Of a DNA stretch of 13,495 nt, positions 5,396 to 11,643 are shown piece after piece (the stretch's first letter is position 1; each line of letters starts with the position of its first letter). The DNA lies in the NCBI GenBank assembly GCA_902496595.1, contig CABVBV010000049.1, positions 1-13,495 on the forward strand, in the 5' to 3' direction. The notes below the pieces were generated by a model that was given only the letters and a program-made list of their open reading frames with translations, made no database searches and was not told the origin of the DNA. A program made the translations under genes and the position numbers. This stretch comes from an uncultured Eubacteriales bacterium. Its GTDB lineage: Bacteria > Bacillota > Clostridia > Oscillospirales > Oscillospiraceae.

Positions 5396-5956
5396 ATGGA
5401 CGACACAGCCTTGATACTGCTGCTCCAGCAGCGCGACGAGGACGCGGTTGGAGCCGTCCGCGAGAAGTACGGCGCTTACTGCCGCTCGATAGCCATGTCG
5501 ATACTCGGTGACGAACGGGACGCCGAGGAGTGCTTGAACGACGCCCTGCTCAGGCTCTGGGACAGCGTCCCGCCGGAGCAGCCGCTGAGCCTCAGGGCCT
5601 ATATCGGCAGGCTGACGCGCAACGTTTCGCTCAACGCCCTGCGCGACTCGCAGCGGCAGAAACGCGGCGGAGGCGAGCCCATCCTCGCCCTCGGCGAGCT
5701 CTCCGACTGCGTGCCCGACCACGGGACTCCGGAGCGCAGCGTTGAGAACGCGGAGATAAGCGCCTGCATCGACCGCTGGCTGGCCTCTCTGCCCCAGGAC
5801 AGAAGGGTCGCCTTCGTGCGGCGTTACTGGTATCTCGACTCCATTGCCGAGCTCTCCAAACGCATGGGCTGGTCGAAGTCCAAAACCGTTTCCCTGCTCT
5901 CGAGACTGCGCAGCTCGCTCAGGGAAAAGCTCAACTCGGAGGGTATCGAAATATGA
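5396..5956 (+). CDS. ECF-type RNA polymerase sigma factor
   Basis: A 186-residue sigma factor with only regions 2 and 4. Region 2 covers about residues 12-88, with the DAEECLNDALLRLWD and LRAYIGRLTRNVSLNALRD helices; region 4 covers about 121-180 with a helix-turn-helix (147-175, SIAELSKRMGWSKSKTVSLLSRLRSSL). A linker of about 30 residues rich in Gly and acidic residues joins them. The start is the second of two closely spaced ATGs: AGGAGG lies 7 nt before it but only 1 nt before the other. The gene overlaps the next one by 4 bases (ATGA), the classic arrangement of an ECF sigma factor with its membrane anti-sigma factor. The signal it answers is unknown. Confidence 0.9.
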   Translation: MDDTALILLLQQRDEDAVGAVREKYGAYCRSIAMSILGDERDAEECLNDALLRLWDSVPPEQPLSLRAYIGRLTRNVSLNALRDSQRQKRGGGEPILALGELSDCVPDHGTPERSVENAEISACIDRWLASLPQDRRVAFVRRYWYLDSIAELSKRMGWSKSKTVSLLSRLRSSLREKLNSEGIEI

Positions 5957-6888
5957 ACGTAAACAGACTCTCGGACTGCCTCGGGAACATTGACCCGCGC
6001 TTCATCGACGAGGCGGCCGACTACAAAAAGAAAAGCCGCGGGCGCGGCCCAATCTACCTTGCCGCCGCACTCGCAGCCTGTATATTGCTCATCTTCGCTG
6101 TATACCGCCCCTACGGCGTCTCGGACGCCCTGCCCGTCGGCTCAGCGCCGGGCTCGGCCGCGGCCTCTGACCCTGTCTCGGCCCCGGCCTCGGCCTCCGG
6201 CGTATACGTCCCGGCCATCGAGCTGCCGGAAGCCGATGCCGGCTTTGACGCAGACATGATGGCCTGCGTGGTCTACAACGGCGCGGTCTACACCCAGGGC
6301 GGATGGCTCGACGCCGCCTCTAACCTCGTCGGCGAATACCTCGGCTGCGCGACGGGAGGCATCGACGAGTGGTCGGACGAGTCCGAGTACTACGTCGAGT
6401 TCGCGGGCACCATGTCCGGCGAGATCTACGCCGTCAAGGGCTACGACCCCGATTTCCGCATCTGCTGCCTCAACGACGACGGCTCTGCCATGCTGCTCGA
6501 GCGCCTGAACGGCATCACCCTCGACACCGGCGCCGACCTCTTCGAGACCCGCCTGCACCTGCCGGAGCGCCTCGAGAGCCTTACCTACCTCACGCACGAG
6601 GACTGGAACAACGGCGTAAAGTACTACCGCACGCCGGAGCTGAGCGAAGAGACCGTCTCCGACTTCCTCGAAGAGCTCTGCGCCGGGAAATTCGTCTACA
6701 CCTGGGAGACCGACCGCGAGATCTATGACAGGCCCGTACAGGGGCACCTGTTTTTCACGATGTCCGACGGCACGACCGTTGAACTGCGGCTCATAGAGGG
6801 CGGCTACGTGGGCTATCAATGGCTCGGCTGGTACTTTGTGAAGATGCCGGGCGAGGTCTTTAGCGCCGTGCTCGCCGCCTGCCAATAA
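5953..6888 (+). CDS. Putative membrane-anchored anti-sigma factor
   Basis: A 311-residue protein with a short cytoplasmic N-terminus (1-32) containing the helix LSDCLGNIDPRFIDEAADY, one transmembrane helix (about 33-51), an Ala/Ser/Pro-rich stalk (55-87) and an extracytoplasmic domain of about 225 residues that I do not recognise. Similar N-terminal segments (NID.RFI.EA) occur in proteins encoded after ECF sigma genes in gut Firmicutes. The role is inferred from that, from topology and from the 4-base overlap with the sigma gene; there is no zinc anti-sigma (HxxxCxxC) motif. The ribosome binding site (GGAGG) lies inside the sigma gene. The outer domain is rich in Asp, Glu and aromatic residues and could be the sensor. 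The stop is one base from that of the opposing membrane protein gene, without a clear terminator. Confidence 0.7.
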   Translation: MNVNRLSDCLGNIDPRFIDEAADYKKKSRGRGPIYLAAALAACILLIFAVYRPYGVSDALPVGSAPGSAAASDPVSAPASASGVYVPAIELPEADAGFDADMMACVVYNGAVYTQGGWLDAASNLVGEYLGCATGGIDEWSDESEYYVEFAGTMSGEIYAVKGYDPDFRICCLNDDGSAMLLERLNGITLDTGADLFETRLHLPERLESLTYLTHEDWNNGVKYYRTPELSEETVSDFLEELCAGKFVYTWETDREIYDRPVQGHLFFTMSDGTTVELRLIEGGYVGYQWLGWYFVKMPGEVFSAVLAACQ

Positions 6889-6889
6889 C

Positions 6890-7723
6890 TCAGGTATTCT
6901 GCGGTTTTTTCTTTCTTCTGAGCGTAAGCGCCGTCGTGAGAGGGCGCTTTTCGCTTTTGCACTCGAAGAACGCGACCACCGAGAACACCACAGCGCCGAC
7001 GAAGTTCACGAACAGATCCTCCATCGTGTCGTAGAGCCCTATGTCCAGAAAACCGCCGAGGCCCAGCGGCATCTCGCCCGAGCCCGTGACGAGGATGACG
7101 TCCTCAATGCCCTTGACCGTAATGGGTATGTTGCTGTTCGTGGCGTCGAGGCTGACGGAGCTTATCTGATTCAAGATGGTGTCCTTCTGCATATCGAGCA
7201 GGAACAGCCTGTCCGCAGAGAACTCTATGAACTCCCAGAGCACGCCCATGGTCATCGAAAAGCAGAAGGCCGTGAGCGCCAGGTAGCCCGGCGAGAGCTC
7301 GAACCTCACAGTCTCGCTGCGGTTGAGCAGCTCCACCAGTGAAAAGCCCACCGCCGCCATAAGGAAGCCCGCCGTCGTGTGCAGGATGGTGTCCCAGTTC
7401 TCGTAGCGGATGAAATACGCCTGGAGCTCGCCTAGTATCTCCGCCGCGAAGACGAAGACGAAGATGATTATTTCCAGGACGTTCGGGATCTCTATATCCA
7501 GCCTCGCCTCTATGAGCTGCGGCAGCAGGTAGATGGCCAGCACCAGTATGCAGACGAAGGCGCTCTCAACGTCGCCGCGCAGTATGCAGCGCAGCAGTAT
7601 CAAAAAAACGACGAAGCGCAGGACGATATACGTCCAGAATGCGCCCGGCTCCTCCACGCGCTTGCGTCTGAGCAGAGCGCGTATACTCTCGCCGCTTTTT
7701 TTATCCCGCCGTTTCCCCGTCAT
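6890..7723 (-). CDS. DUF2238/YjdF-like multi-pass membrane protein
   Basis: A 277-residue protein with basic ends and about six hydrophobic helices (roughly 28-48, 52-70, 82-105, 112-134, 146-165, 235-254). Motifs shared with DUF2238 (YjdF-like) proteins are the WDTILH segment (110-115), WEFIEFSAD (163-171) and YDTMEDLFVNFVGA (231-244), which put polar and acidic residues near membrane helices. A hydrophilic stretch (about 172-228) between the last two helices is longer than I expect for the family. Function is unknown. The ATG at 7723 has AAGGAGG upstream and lies 23 bases inside the preceding VTT-family gene, so the two are co-transcribed and probably translationally coupled. Confidence is high for a membrane protein and moderate for the family name. 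Confidence 0.72.
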   Translation of the reverse strand: MTGKRRDKKSGESIRALLRRKRVEEPGAFWTYIVLRFVVFLILLRCILRGDVESAFVCILVLAIYLLPQLIEARLDIEIPNVLEIIIFVFVFAAEILGELQAYFIRYENWDTILHTTAGFLMAAVGFSLVELLNRSETVRFELSPGYLALTAFCFSMTMGVLWEFIEFSADRLFLLDMQKDTILNQISSVSLDATNSNIPITVKGIEDVILVTGSGEMPLGLGGFLDIGLYDTMEDLFVNFVGAVVFSVVAFFECKSEKRPLTTALTLRRKKKPQNT

Positions 7724-8366
7724 TTTTTCTCCTCCTTTTCCTCATACGCAGTGCCAGCCAGGCCGCCGCTATGCAGAACACGTCCACCCCCGCGCAGATG
7801 AGCACCGGCTTCGACGTCAGGTCGAGGTCGTTGCCCAACACTGTATAGAGCACCATCGTCGGCAGGATGCCGATGAAGCTGCTCACCAGGTACTGCCAGT
7901 AATTCATCCTCAGCGCACCGAAGAACAGGCCGAGGATGTCGTTCGAGAGGTTCGTGACGCGCAGCACCAGCGAGACGAGGAACAGGTTGCTCCGGTTGCC
8001 CTCGTAGACCTCGCCCAGCTTTTTATACTTCTTCAGCAGCTTCTGCGCCGCCTCCCCGCCCGAGGCCCGGCCCGTGAAATACGGTATGCTGATGCATATT
8101 ACCGAGCCCACGGCGTTCACGATGAGCGAGAGCGGAGGCTCGAACACTATGCCCACCGCCGTCGCCACTACCCCATACAGCACAAACACCGTCTGGCTCT
8201 TGACCGCGTAGGCCAAAAGCGCGACGATGACCGCCAGCGCCGTGTTCTTCGGGGCGTAATCGGTCAGCATCTCGACCGTGACCCCGTCGCCCGTGAGCAT
8301 CAGATATGCCGCCCCTGCCGCCAGGCAGAGCATGATACAGATAGGAATAAATCTTTTGAACTTCAT
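7701..8366 (-). CDS. TVP38/TMEM64 family (VTT/DedA-like) membrane protein
   Basis: A 221-residue integral membrane protein with an N-terminal helix (about 6-24), further helices from about 43 on and a basic C-terminus. The VTT domain spans about 63-178: the Gly-rich re-entrant segment VGIVFEPPLSLIVNAVG (71-87) and SIPYFTGR (93-100), then Arg136 in SLVLRVTNLSND and the LRMNYWQYL ... GILPTMVLYTVLG segment (152-178) typical of TVP38/SNARE-associated proteins. Some prolines usual after the Arg are replaced by Thr/Asn. Related DedA and VTT proteins move lipids such as undecaprenyl phosphate across membranes; that role here is only a family-based suggestion. The ATG at 8366 has a modest AGGGTG site. 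First gene of a two-gene operon with its own promoter. Confidence 0.85.
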   Translation of the reverse strand: MKFKRFIPICIMLCLAAGAAYLMLTGDGVTVEMLTDYAPKNTALAVIVALLAYAVKSQTVFVLYGVVATAVGIVFEPPLSLIVNAVGSVICISIPYFTGRASGGEAAQKLLKKYKKLGEVYEGNRSNLFLVSLVLRVTNLSNDILGLFFGALRMNYWQYLVSSFIGILPTMVLYTVLGNDLDLTSKPVLICAGVDVFCIAAAWLALRMRKRRRKNDGETAG

Positions 8367-8395
8367 CTACCGCACCCTGGTTTCAGATTACTGCT

Positions 8396-8424
8396 ATTCT
8401 AACAGACACATTGCCGAAATGCAA
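8396..8424 (-). promoter_or_regulatory. Sigma-A promoter of the VTT - DUF2238 operon
   Basis: Minus strand: -35 TTGCAT (8424-8419), 17-nt spacer, -10 TAGAAT (8401-8396). A short dyad CAACAC-CA-GTGTTG (8422-8435) overlaps the upstream edge of the -35 box and might be a binding site, though it is short enough to be chance. Nothing else is evident between it and the hairpin at 8501. Confidence 0.75.
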
Positions 8425-8500
8425 CACCAGTGTTGGTAAATGCCGGTTTTTGAGCAAAACAATTATGTTCTGAGCGCTACTACGGCCAAATTCAACTAAG

Positions 8501-8527
8501 AACCCTGCCACTCCGAGTGGCAGGGTT
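8501..8527 (-). terminator. Terminator after the rarA - DUF951 - coiled-coil operon
   Basis: Perfect 12-bp stem (8501-8512 with 8516-8527, core CCCTGCCACT) with a 3-nt loop, directly after the stop codon at 8530. The following minus-strand bases (CTTAGTTGAATTT) form only a broken U-tract, so termination may be incomplete. Confidence 0.65.
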
Positions 8528-8529
8528 CA

Positions 8530-9471
8530 TTATTGAGCCTGGAGCACTGTCTCTTCGGTCATCTTTTTAATTTCCGACAGCTCCTCCTCGGTCTTGCCCA
8601 GCAGCTGGTGGAGTTTGTCCAGGACGCTGCATATCTGCGCTCTTGTGCTTTGAACCTGTTCCAAGGATTCGCCTATCCTGTCAAGCACCGCCAGGTCTAC
8701 GAAGATACTGTCGAAGAAGTAGTCCGCGAACCTCAGGAAACCGTCAATATTCACCCGGGTATCGGCGCTGAGGCCCCCCACGTCTGCGAGCTCGGTCTTG
8801 AACGCCCTCAACTCGCTCTGGAGCCGCTCGACCATCATCTGGGCCCCGTCCAGATGGTCGTGCTTCGCGATATCGGCGATCAGTCCTCCGCCCAAGACGT
8901 CCCAGGTCGCCCAGTCCTCTGCGCTGTCAAGCTCGGCCAGGATATCATCCGCAGTCGTCATGGCATCGCTCCCGGCGGCAATGGCCTCGAGTATCTCCTT
9001 CTTCCGGCTCTCAAGCCCCGCAGCTTCAGTCTCCAGCTGCAGCAGCTTCTGAGCCGCCGCGCCGCTGCTTTTCCTCAGCTCCTCCAGCTTTGCCTCGAGC
9101 GCGGCCTCGTACTCCCGCTCACAGTCGCCAAGCGACAAGAGTTCCGACTCGCATCTCTCAATGTCATCCCTGACTGAACAAAGCTCCCTCTCCGCCGCTT
9201 CATATTTCAGCGCTGCAGCTGCTGCCTCGCGGCGCTCTTTTGTCAGTTTCTCTTCGGTCTTGCCCAGAAGCGAATAGAGCATCGACGTCAGGCCCCCGGA
9301 CTCCAGCCTGTCCACATCCGCCTGCTCGTCCAGTTTCACCTTTCTGAGAGCTTCCGCCTTCACCTCCAGCTCGTTCTGCTGCTGCCGCAGTTCCCTGAGC
9401 ATGGCTTCCAGCCTGCCCTTTCGCGCCGCATCTCTCCGGAGTCTTCCCAGTTTCTCATCATATGCCGGCAT
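8530..9471 (-). CDS. Uncharacterised coiled-coil protein coupled to rarA and DUF951
   Basis: A 313-residue protein of unknown function, very rich in Glu, Leu, Ala and Lys, with no signal peptide or membrane helix. Long coiled-coil stretches (about 1-58, 70-165, and 260-305) flank a more ordered central segment (about 170-258) containing DWATWDVLGGGLIADIAKHD (186-205), a Gly-rich, His/Asp-containing motif that looks conserved and could bind a ligand or metal. Two nearly identical sequences, LLGKTEEKL (68-76) and LLGKTEEEL (290-298), sit in the N- and C-terminal coils; a 14-bp DNA repeat (TCGGTCTTGCCCAG on the plus strand at 8588 and 9254) underlies them. Its ATG directly follows the TAA of the DUF951 gene with no gap, and the ribosome binding site (GGAG) is inside that gene. 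Operon position suggests work with RarA at replication forks, but this is inference only. Confidence 0.8.
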   Translation of the reverse strand: MPAYDEKLGRLRRDAARKGRLEAMLRELRQQQNELEVKAEALRKVKLDEQADVDRLESGGLTSMLYSLLGKTEEKLTKERREAAAAALKYEAAERELCSVRDDIERCESELLSLGDCEREYEAALEAKLEELRKSSGAAAQKLLQLETEAAGLESRKKEILEAIAAGSDAMTTADDILAELDSAEDWATWDVLGGGLIADIAKHDHLDGAQMMVERLQSELRAFKTELADVGGLSADTRVNIDGFLRFADYFFDSIFVDLAVLDRIGESLEQVQSTRAQICSVLDKLHQLLGKTEEELSEIKKMTEETVLQAQ

Positions 9472-9666
9472 TTACTGCTCCTCCGCTTCCTGTCTCACTA
9501 TCTCTTTCACGTTCCGCTCGAACTTCGAGCGTGCGCCCATCACTTCTCTCCGGCAGCCCTCGCAGCGGAGCTTGAAGTCCGCGCCTATCCTCAGCACCTG
9601 CCATCGGTTCGAGCCGCAGGGGTGCTGCTTTTTCATTACCAGTATGTCTCCGACCCGGATATCCAT
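9472..9666 (-). CDS. DUF951 family small protein
   Basis: A 64-residue protein matching the DUF951 pattern along its length: VGDILVMKKQHPCGSNRWQVLRIGADFKLRC then CRREVM..RSKFERNVKEI. His15, Cys17, Cys35 and Cys38 (HPCGS and CEGC) could form a small zinc site; that is my inference from spacing. Function is unknown; the family is widespread in Firmicutes. The ATG at 9666 shares its first base with the TGA of rarA (TGATG), and the AAAGGAGG ribosome binding site is formed by the last codons of rarA (Lys-Gly-Gly-Arg), so translation depends on rarA being read through. It ends with zero gap before the coiled-coil gene. Confidence 0.92.
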   Translation of the reverse strand: MDIRVGDILVMKKQHPCGSNRWQVLRIGADFKLRCEGCRREVMGARSKFERNVKEIVRQEAEEQ

Positions 9667-10931
9667 CAGCGGCCTCCTTTAATTCTGTCCCAATAGGCCT
9701 TCGCTGCCTGCTCGTTCTTGTTCTCCCCGTATTCATAGTACACGGCGTCCTTTATGACGTCCGGCAGGTATTGCTGTTCCACCCAGTGCCCCGGATACTC
9801 GTGCGGGTACTTGTAGCCCTGCTCCCTCTCGAAGCCTGCTCCGTCGGCGTGAACGTTCTGCAGTTCTCTCGGTATCGGCCCCGCCTTGCCGGCCCTCACG
9901 TCGGCAATAGCCCTGTCTATCGCCATGACGACAGAATTTGACTTAGGCGCCGTCGCCAGCAGTATGGCCGCCTCGGCCAGAGGCAGCCGCGCCTCCGGCA
10001 GCCCCAGCTGCAGCGCCGAATCCACGCAGGCCTTCACGATGGACGCCGCCTGCGGGTACGCGAGGCCGATATCCTCCGAAGCCGAGCACAGCAGCCTTCG
10101 GCAAGCCCCGATCAGATCCCCGGCTTCCAGAGTCCGCGCCAAATAGTGCAGCGCCGCGTCCGGGTCTGAGCCCCTCAGAGATTTCATGAGCGCCGAAACA
10201 CTGTCAAAATGCTCGTCTCCTTCCCGGTCGTATCTCATCGCCCCGCTCCGGGTCGCCGCCTCGGCGTCTTCAAGTGTTATGTTAACCACTCCATCCCGCC
10301 TCGGAGCGGCTGAGAACAGCAGCTCCACAGAGTTCAGGGCCTTCCTAACGTCGCCTCCGCAGCTCCTGGCAATGTGCTCCGCCACACCATCCTCCAGTTC
10401 GGCGCTGATATTCTCCCTTTCAGATATTATGTTAACCGCTCTCAACACCGCCGGAAGAACCTCTTCGGCTGGAACGGATTTAAATTCAAACACTGTGCTG
10501 CGCGAGAGGAGCGCATTATAGACATAGAAGTACGGGTTCTCGGTAGTTGAAGCGATGAGGGTTATGCGCCCGTCTTCAATGAACTCCAGCAGGCTCTGCT
10601 GCTGCTTCTTGTTGAAATACTGTATCTCGTCCAGGTATAGCAGCACTCCGCCGGGGGTGAGCATTGTATCGAGCTCGGAGATTATATTTTTGATATCGGA
10701 CAGGCCCGCGTTCGTGGCGTTGAGTTTTCTCAGGCTTCTGTCCGTTTTCCTGGCAATGATATTCGCGACCGTAGTCTTGCCGGTGCCGGACGGCCCATAG
10801 AAGACCATATTCGGCACGCGTCCGGACTCTATGACACGTCTCAAGAGTCCGCCCTCTCCTAAAATATGCCTTTGCCCTACGACCTCGTCGAGCTCCTGAG
10901 GTCTTATCTCGTCCGCCAGCGGTCTGCGCAT
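9666..10931 (-). CDS. rarA: Replication-associated recombination protein A (AAA+ ATPase)
   Basis: RarA (MgsA) is a clamp-loader-like AAA+ ATPase that acts at stalled replication forks. The 421-residue protein begins RPLADEIRPQELDEVVGQRHILG as the family does. It has Walker A GPSGTGKTT (46-54), Walker B LLYLDEIQYFNK (97-108), sensor 1 STTEN (128-132) with ALLSRS after it (140-145, arginine-finger region), and the C-terminal MgsA/RarA region with EDIGLAYPQA, APKSNSVVMAI and the GYKYPHEYPGHWVEQQYLPD signature. All ATPase residues are intact. The ATG at 10931 has GGAGG 6 nt upstream. It is the first gene of a three-gene operon with DUF951 and a coiled-coil protein and is divergent from nth, so two genome-maintenance genes share one short intergenic region. 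I did not find a convincing promoter for it. Confidence 0.96.
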   Translation of the reverse strand: MRRPLADEIRPQELDEVVGQRHILGEGGLLRRVIESGRVPNMVFYGPSGTGKTTVANIIARKTDRSLRKLNATNAGLSDIKNIISELDTMLTPGGVLLYLDEIQYFNKKQQQSLLEFIEDGRITLIASTTENPYFYVYNALLSRSTVFEFKSVPAEEVLPAVLRAVNIISERENISAELEDGVAEHIARSCGGDVRKALNSVELLFSAAPRRDGVVNITLEDAEAATRSGAMRYDREGDEHFDSVSALMKSLRGSDPDAALHYLARTLEAGDLIGACRRLLCSASEDIGLAYPQAASIVKACVDSALQLGLPEARLPLAEAAILLATAPKSNSVVMAIDRAIADVRAGKAGPIPRELQNVHADGAGFEREQGYKYPHEYPGHWVEQQYLPDVIKDAVYYEYGENKNEQAAKAYWDRIKGGR

Positions 10932-10950
10932 AGTCTGCCTCCGTTTGTCG

Positions 10951-10979
10951 TTGAAATCCCATTTGAAATCTGCTAAACT
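10951..10979 (+). promoter_or_regulatory. Candidate sigma-A promoter of nth
   Basis: Plus strand: TTGAAA (10951-10956), 17-nt spacer, TAAACT (10974-10979). The octamer TTGAAATC occurs twice (10951-10958 and 10963-10970), 12 bp apart. The predicted start near 10986 falls after every good upstream start codon of nth, which makes either the promoter or the start codon doubtful. Confidence 0.5.
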
Positions 10980-10980
10980 G

Positions 10981-11643
10981 GTGAAAAAAATCGAAAGCGG
11001 TGATATTATCAGAACTCCCGAACAGGTCGCCGAGATAGTCTCCAGGCTGGAAGACGAATATCCTCTGGCCGACTGTACCCTTGACTGGGGAAAGGACTAC
11101 GAGCTGCTCTTCTCGGTCAGGCTCGCCGCACAATGTACGGACGAGCGTGTCAACATGATAACCCCGGCGCTTTTCGAGCGCTACCCTACCCTCGAGGCCT
11201 TCGCCGAGGCCGACGTTGCCGAAGTTGAGAAATACATACGCTCCTGCGGCTTCTTCCACACCAAGGCCAGGGACATCGTAGCCTGCGCCCAGGTGCTGCT
11301 GGCGGAGCACAACGGCCGCGTTCCCGGAAGCATGGACGAGCTGTTGGCTCTTCCGGGCGTAGGCCGCAAAACGGCGAATCTCATCCTCGGCGACGTGTTC
11401 CGCGCCCCTGGCGCAGTTGTCGTCGACACGCATTGCATAAGGCTCTCAAACCGTATGGGCTTTGTTGACACCAAGGATCCCCCAAAAATCGAAGCGGCGC
11501 TCCGCGAGGTTCTGCCTCCTGAAAAGAGCTCCGACTTCTGCCACAGGCTAGTCCTGCACGGAAGGGCGGTCTGCACTGCGAGGTCGCCAAAATGCGAGGG
11601 ATGCTGCGTCAGGCACGTCTGCCGCTTCGCCTCCGGGAATTAG
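10981..11643 (+). CDS. nth: Endonuclease III (DNA glycosylase/AP lyase)
   Basis: Base-excision repair enzyme that removes oxidised pyrimidines and nicks the abasic site. The helix-hairpin-helix LPGVGRKTAN, with catalytic lysine, and the VDTHCIRL segment, with catalytic aspartate, are present (Lys130 and Asp149 from the GTG start). Four C-terminal cysteines (198, 205, 208, 214) have the exact C-x6-C-x2-C-x5-C spacing of the [4Fe-4S] cluster. The start is uncertain: GTG at 10981 gives 220 residues but has no ribosome binding site and lies only 2 nt after a putative -10 box. TTG codons further up (10945, 10951, 10963) are no better supported, and alignment with E. coli Nth would place the start near residues 10-14 of this model. 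The stop overlaps the stop of the S24 regulator gene by 4 bases. Confidence 0.92.
   Translation: MKKIESGDIIRTPEQVAEIVSRLEDEYPLADCTLDWGKDYELLFSVRLAAQCTDERVNMITPALFERYPTLEAFAEADVAEVEKYIRSCGFFHTKARDIVACAQVLLAEHNGRVPGSMDELLALPGVGRKTANLILGDVFRAPGAVVVDTHCIRLSNRMGFVDTKDPPKIEAALREVLPPEKSSDFCHRLVLHGRAVCTARSPKCEGCCVRHVCRFASGN

Noticed and set aside
6142..6885. A 247-codon minus-strand open frame opposite the putative anti-sigma gene
   Set aside because: It has no ribosome binding site or recognisable pattern and is Val/Gly/Arg-rich; the plus-strand frame has a signal-anchor topology and is coupled to the sigma gene.
8422..8435. Dyad CAACAC-CA-GTGTTG near the VTT-gene promoter as an operator
   Set aside because: The arms are only 6 bases and there is no matching regulator; mentioned with the promoter but not called as a site.
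10990..11016. Possible rarA promoter on the minus strand using TAATAT near 11000
   Set aside because: The best -35 partner matches consensus at only about three positions, so I could not support it.
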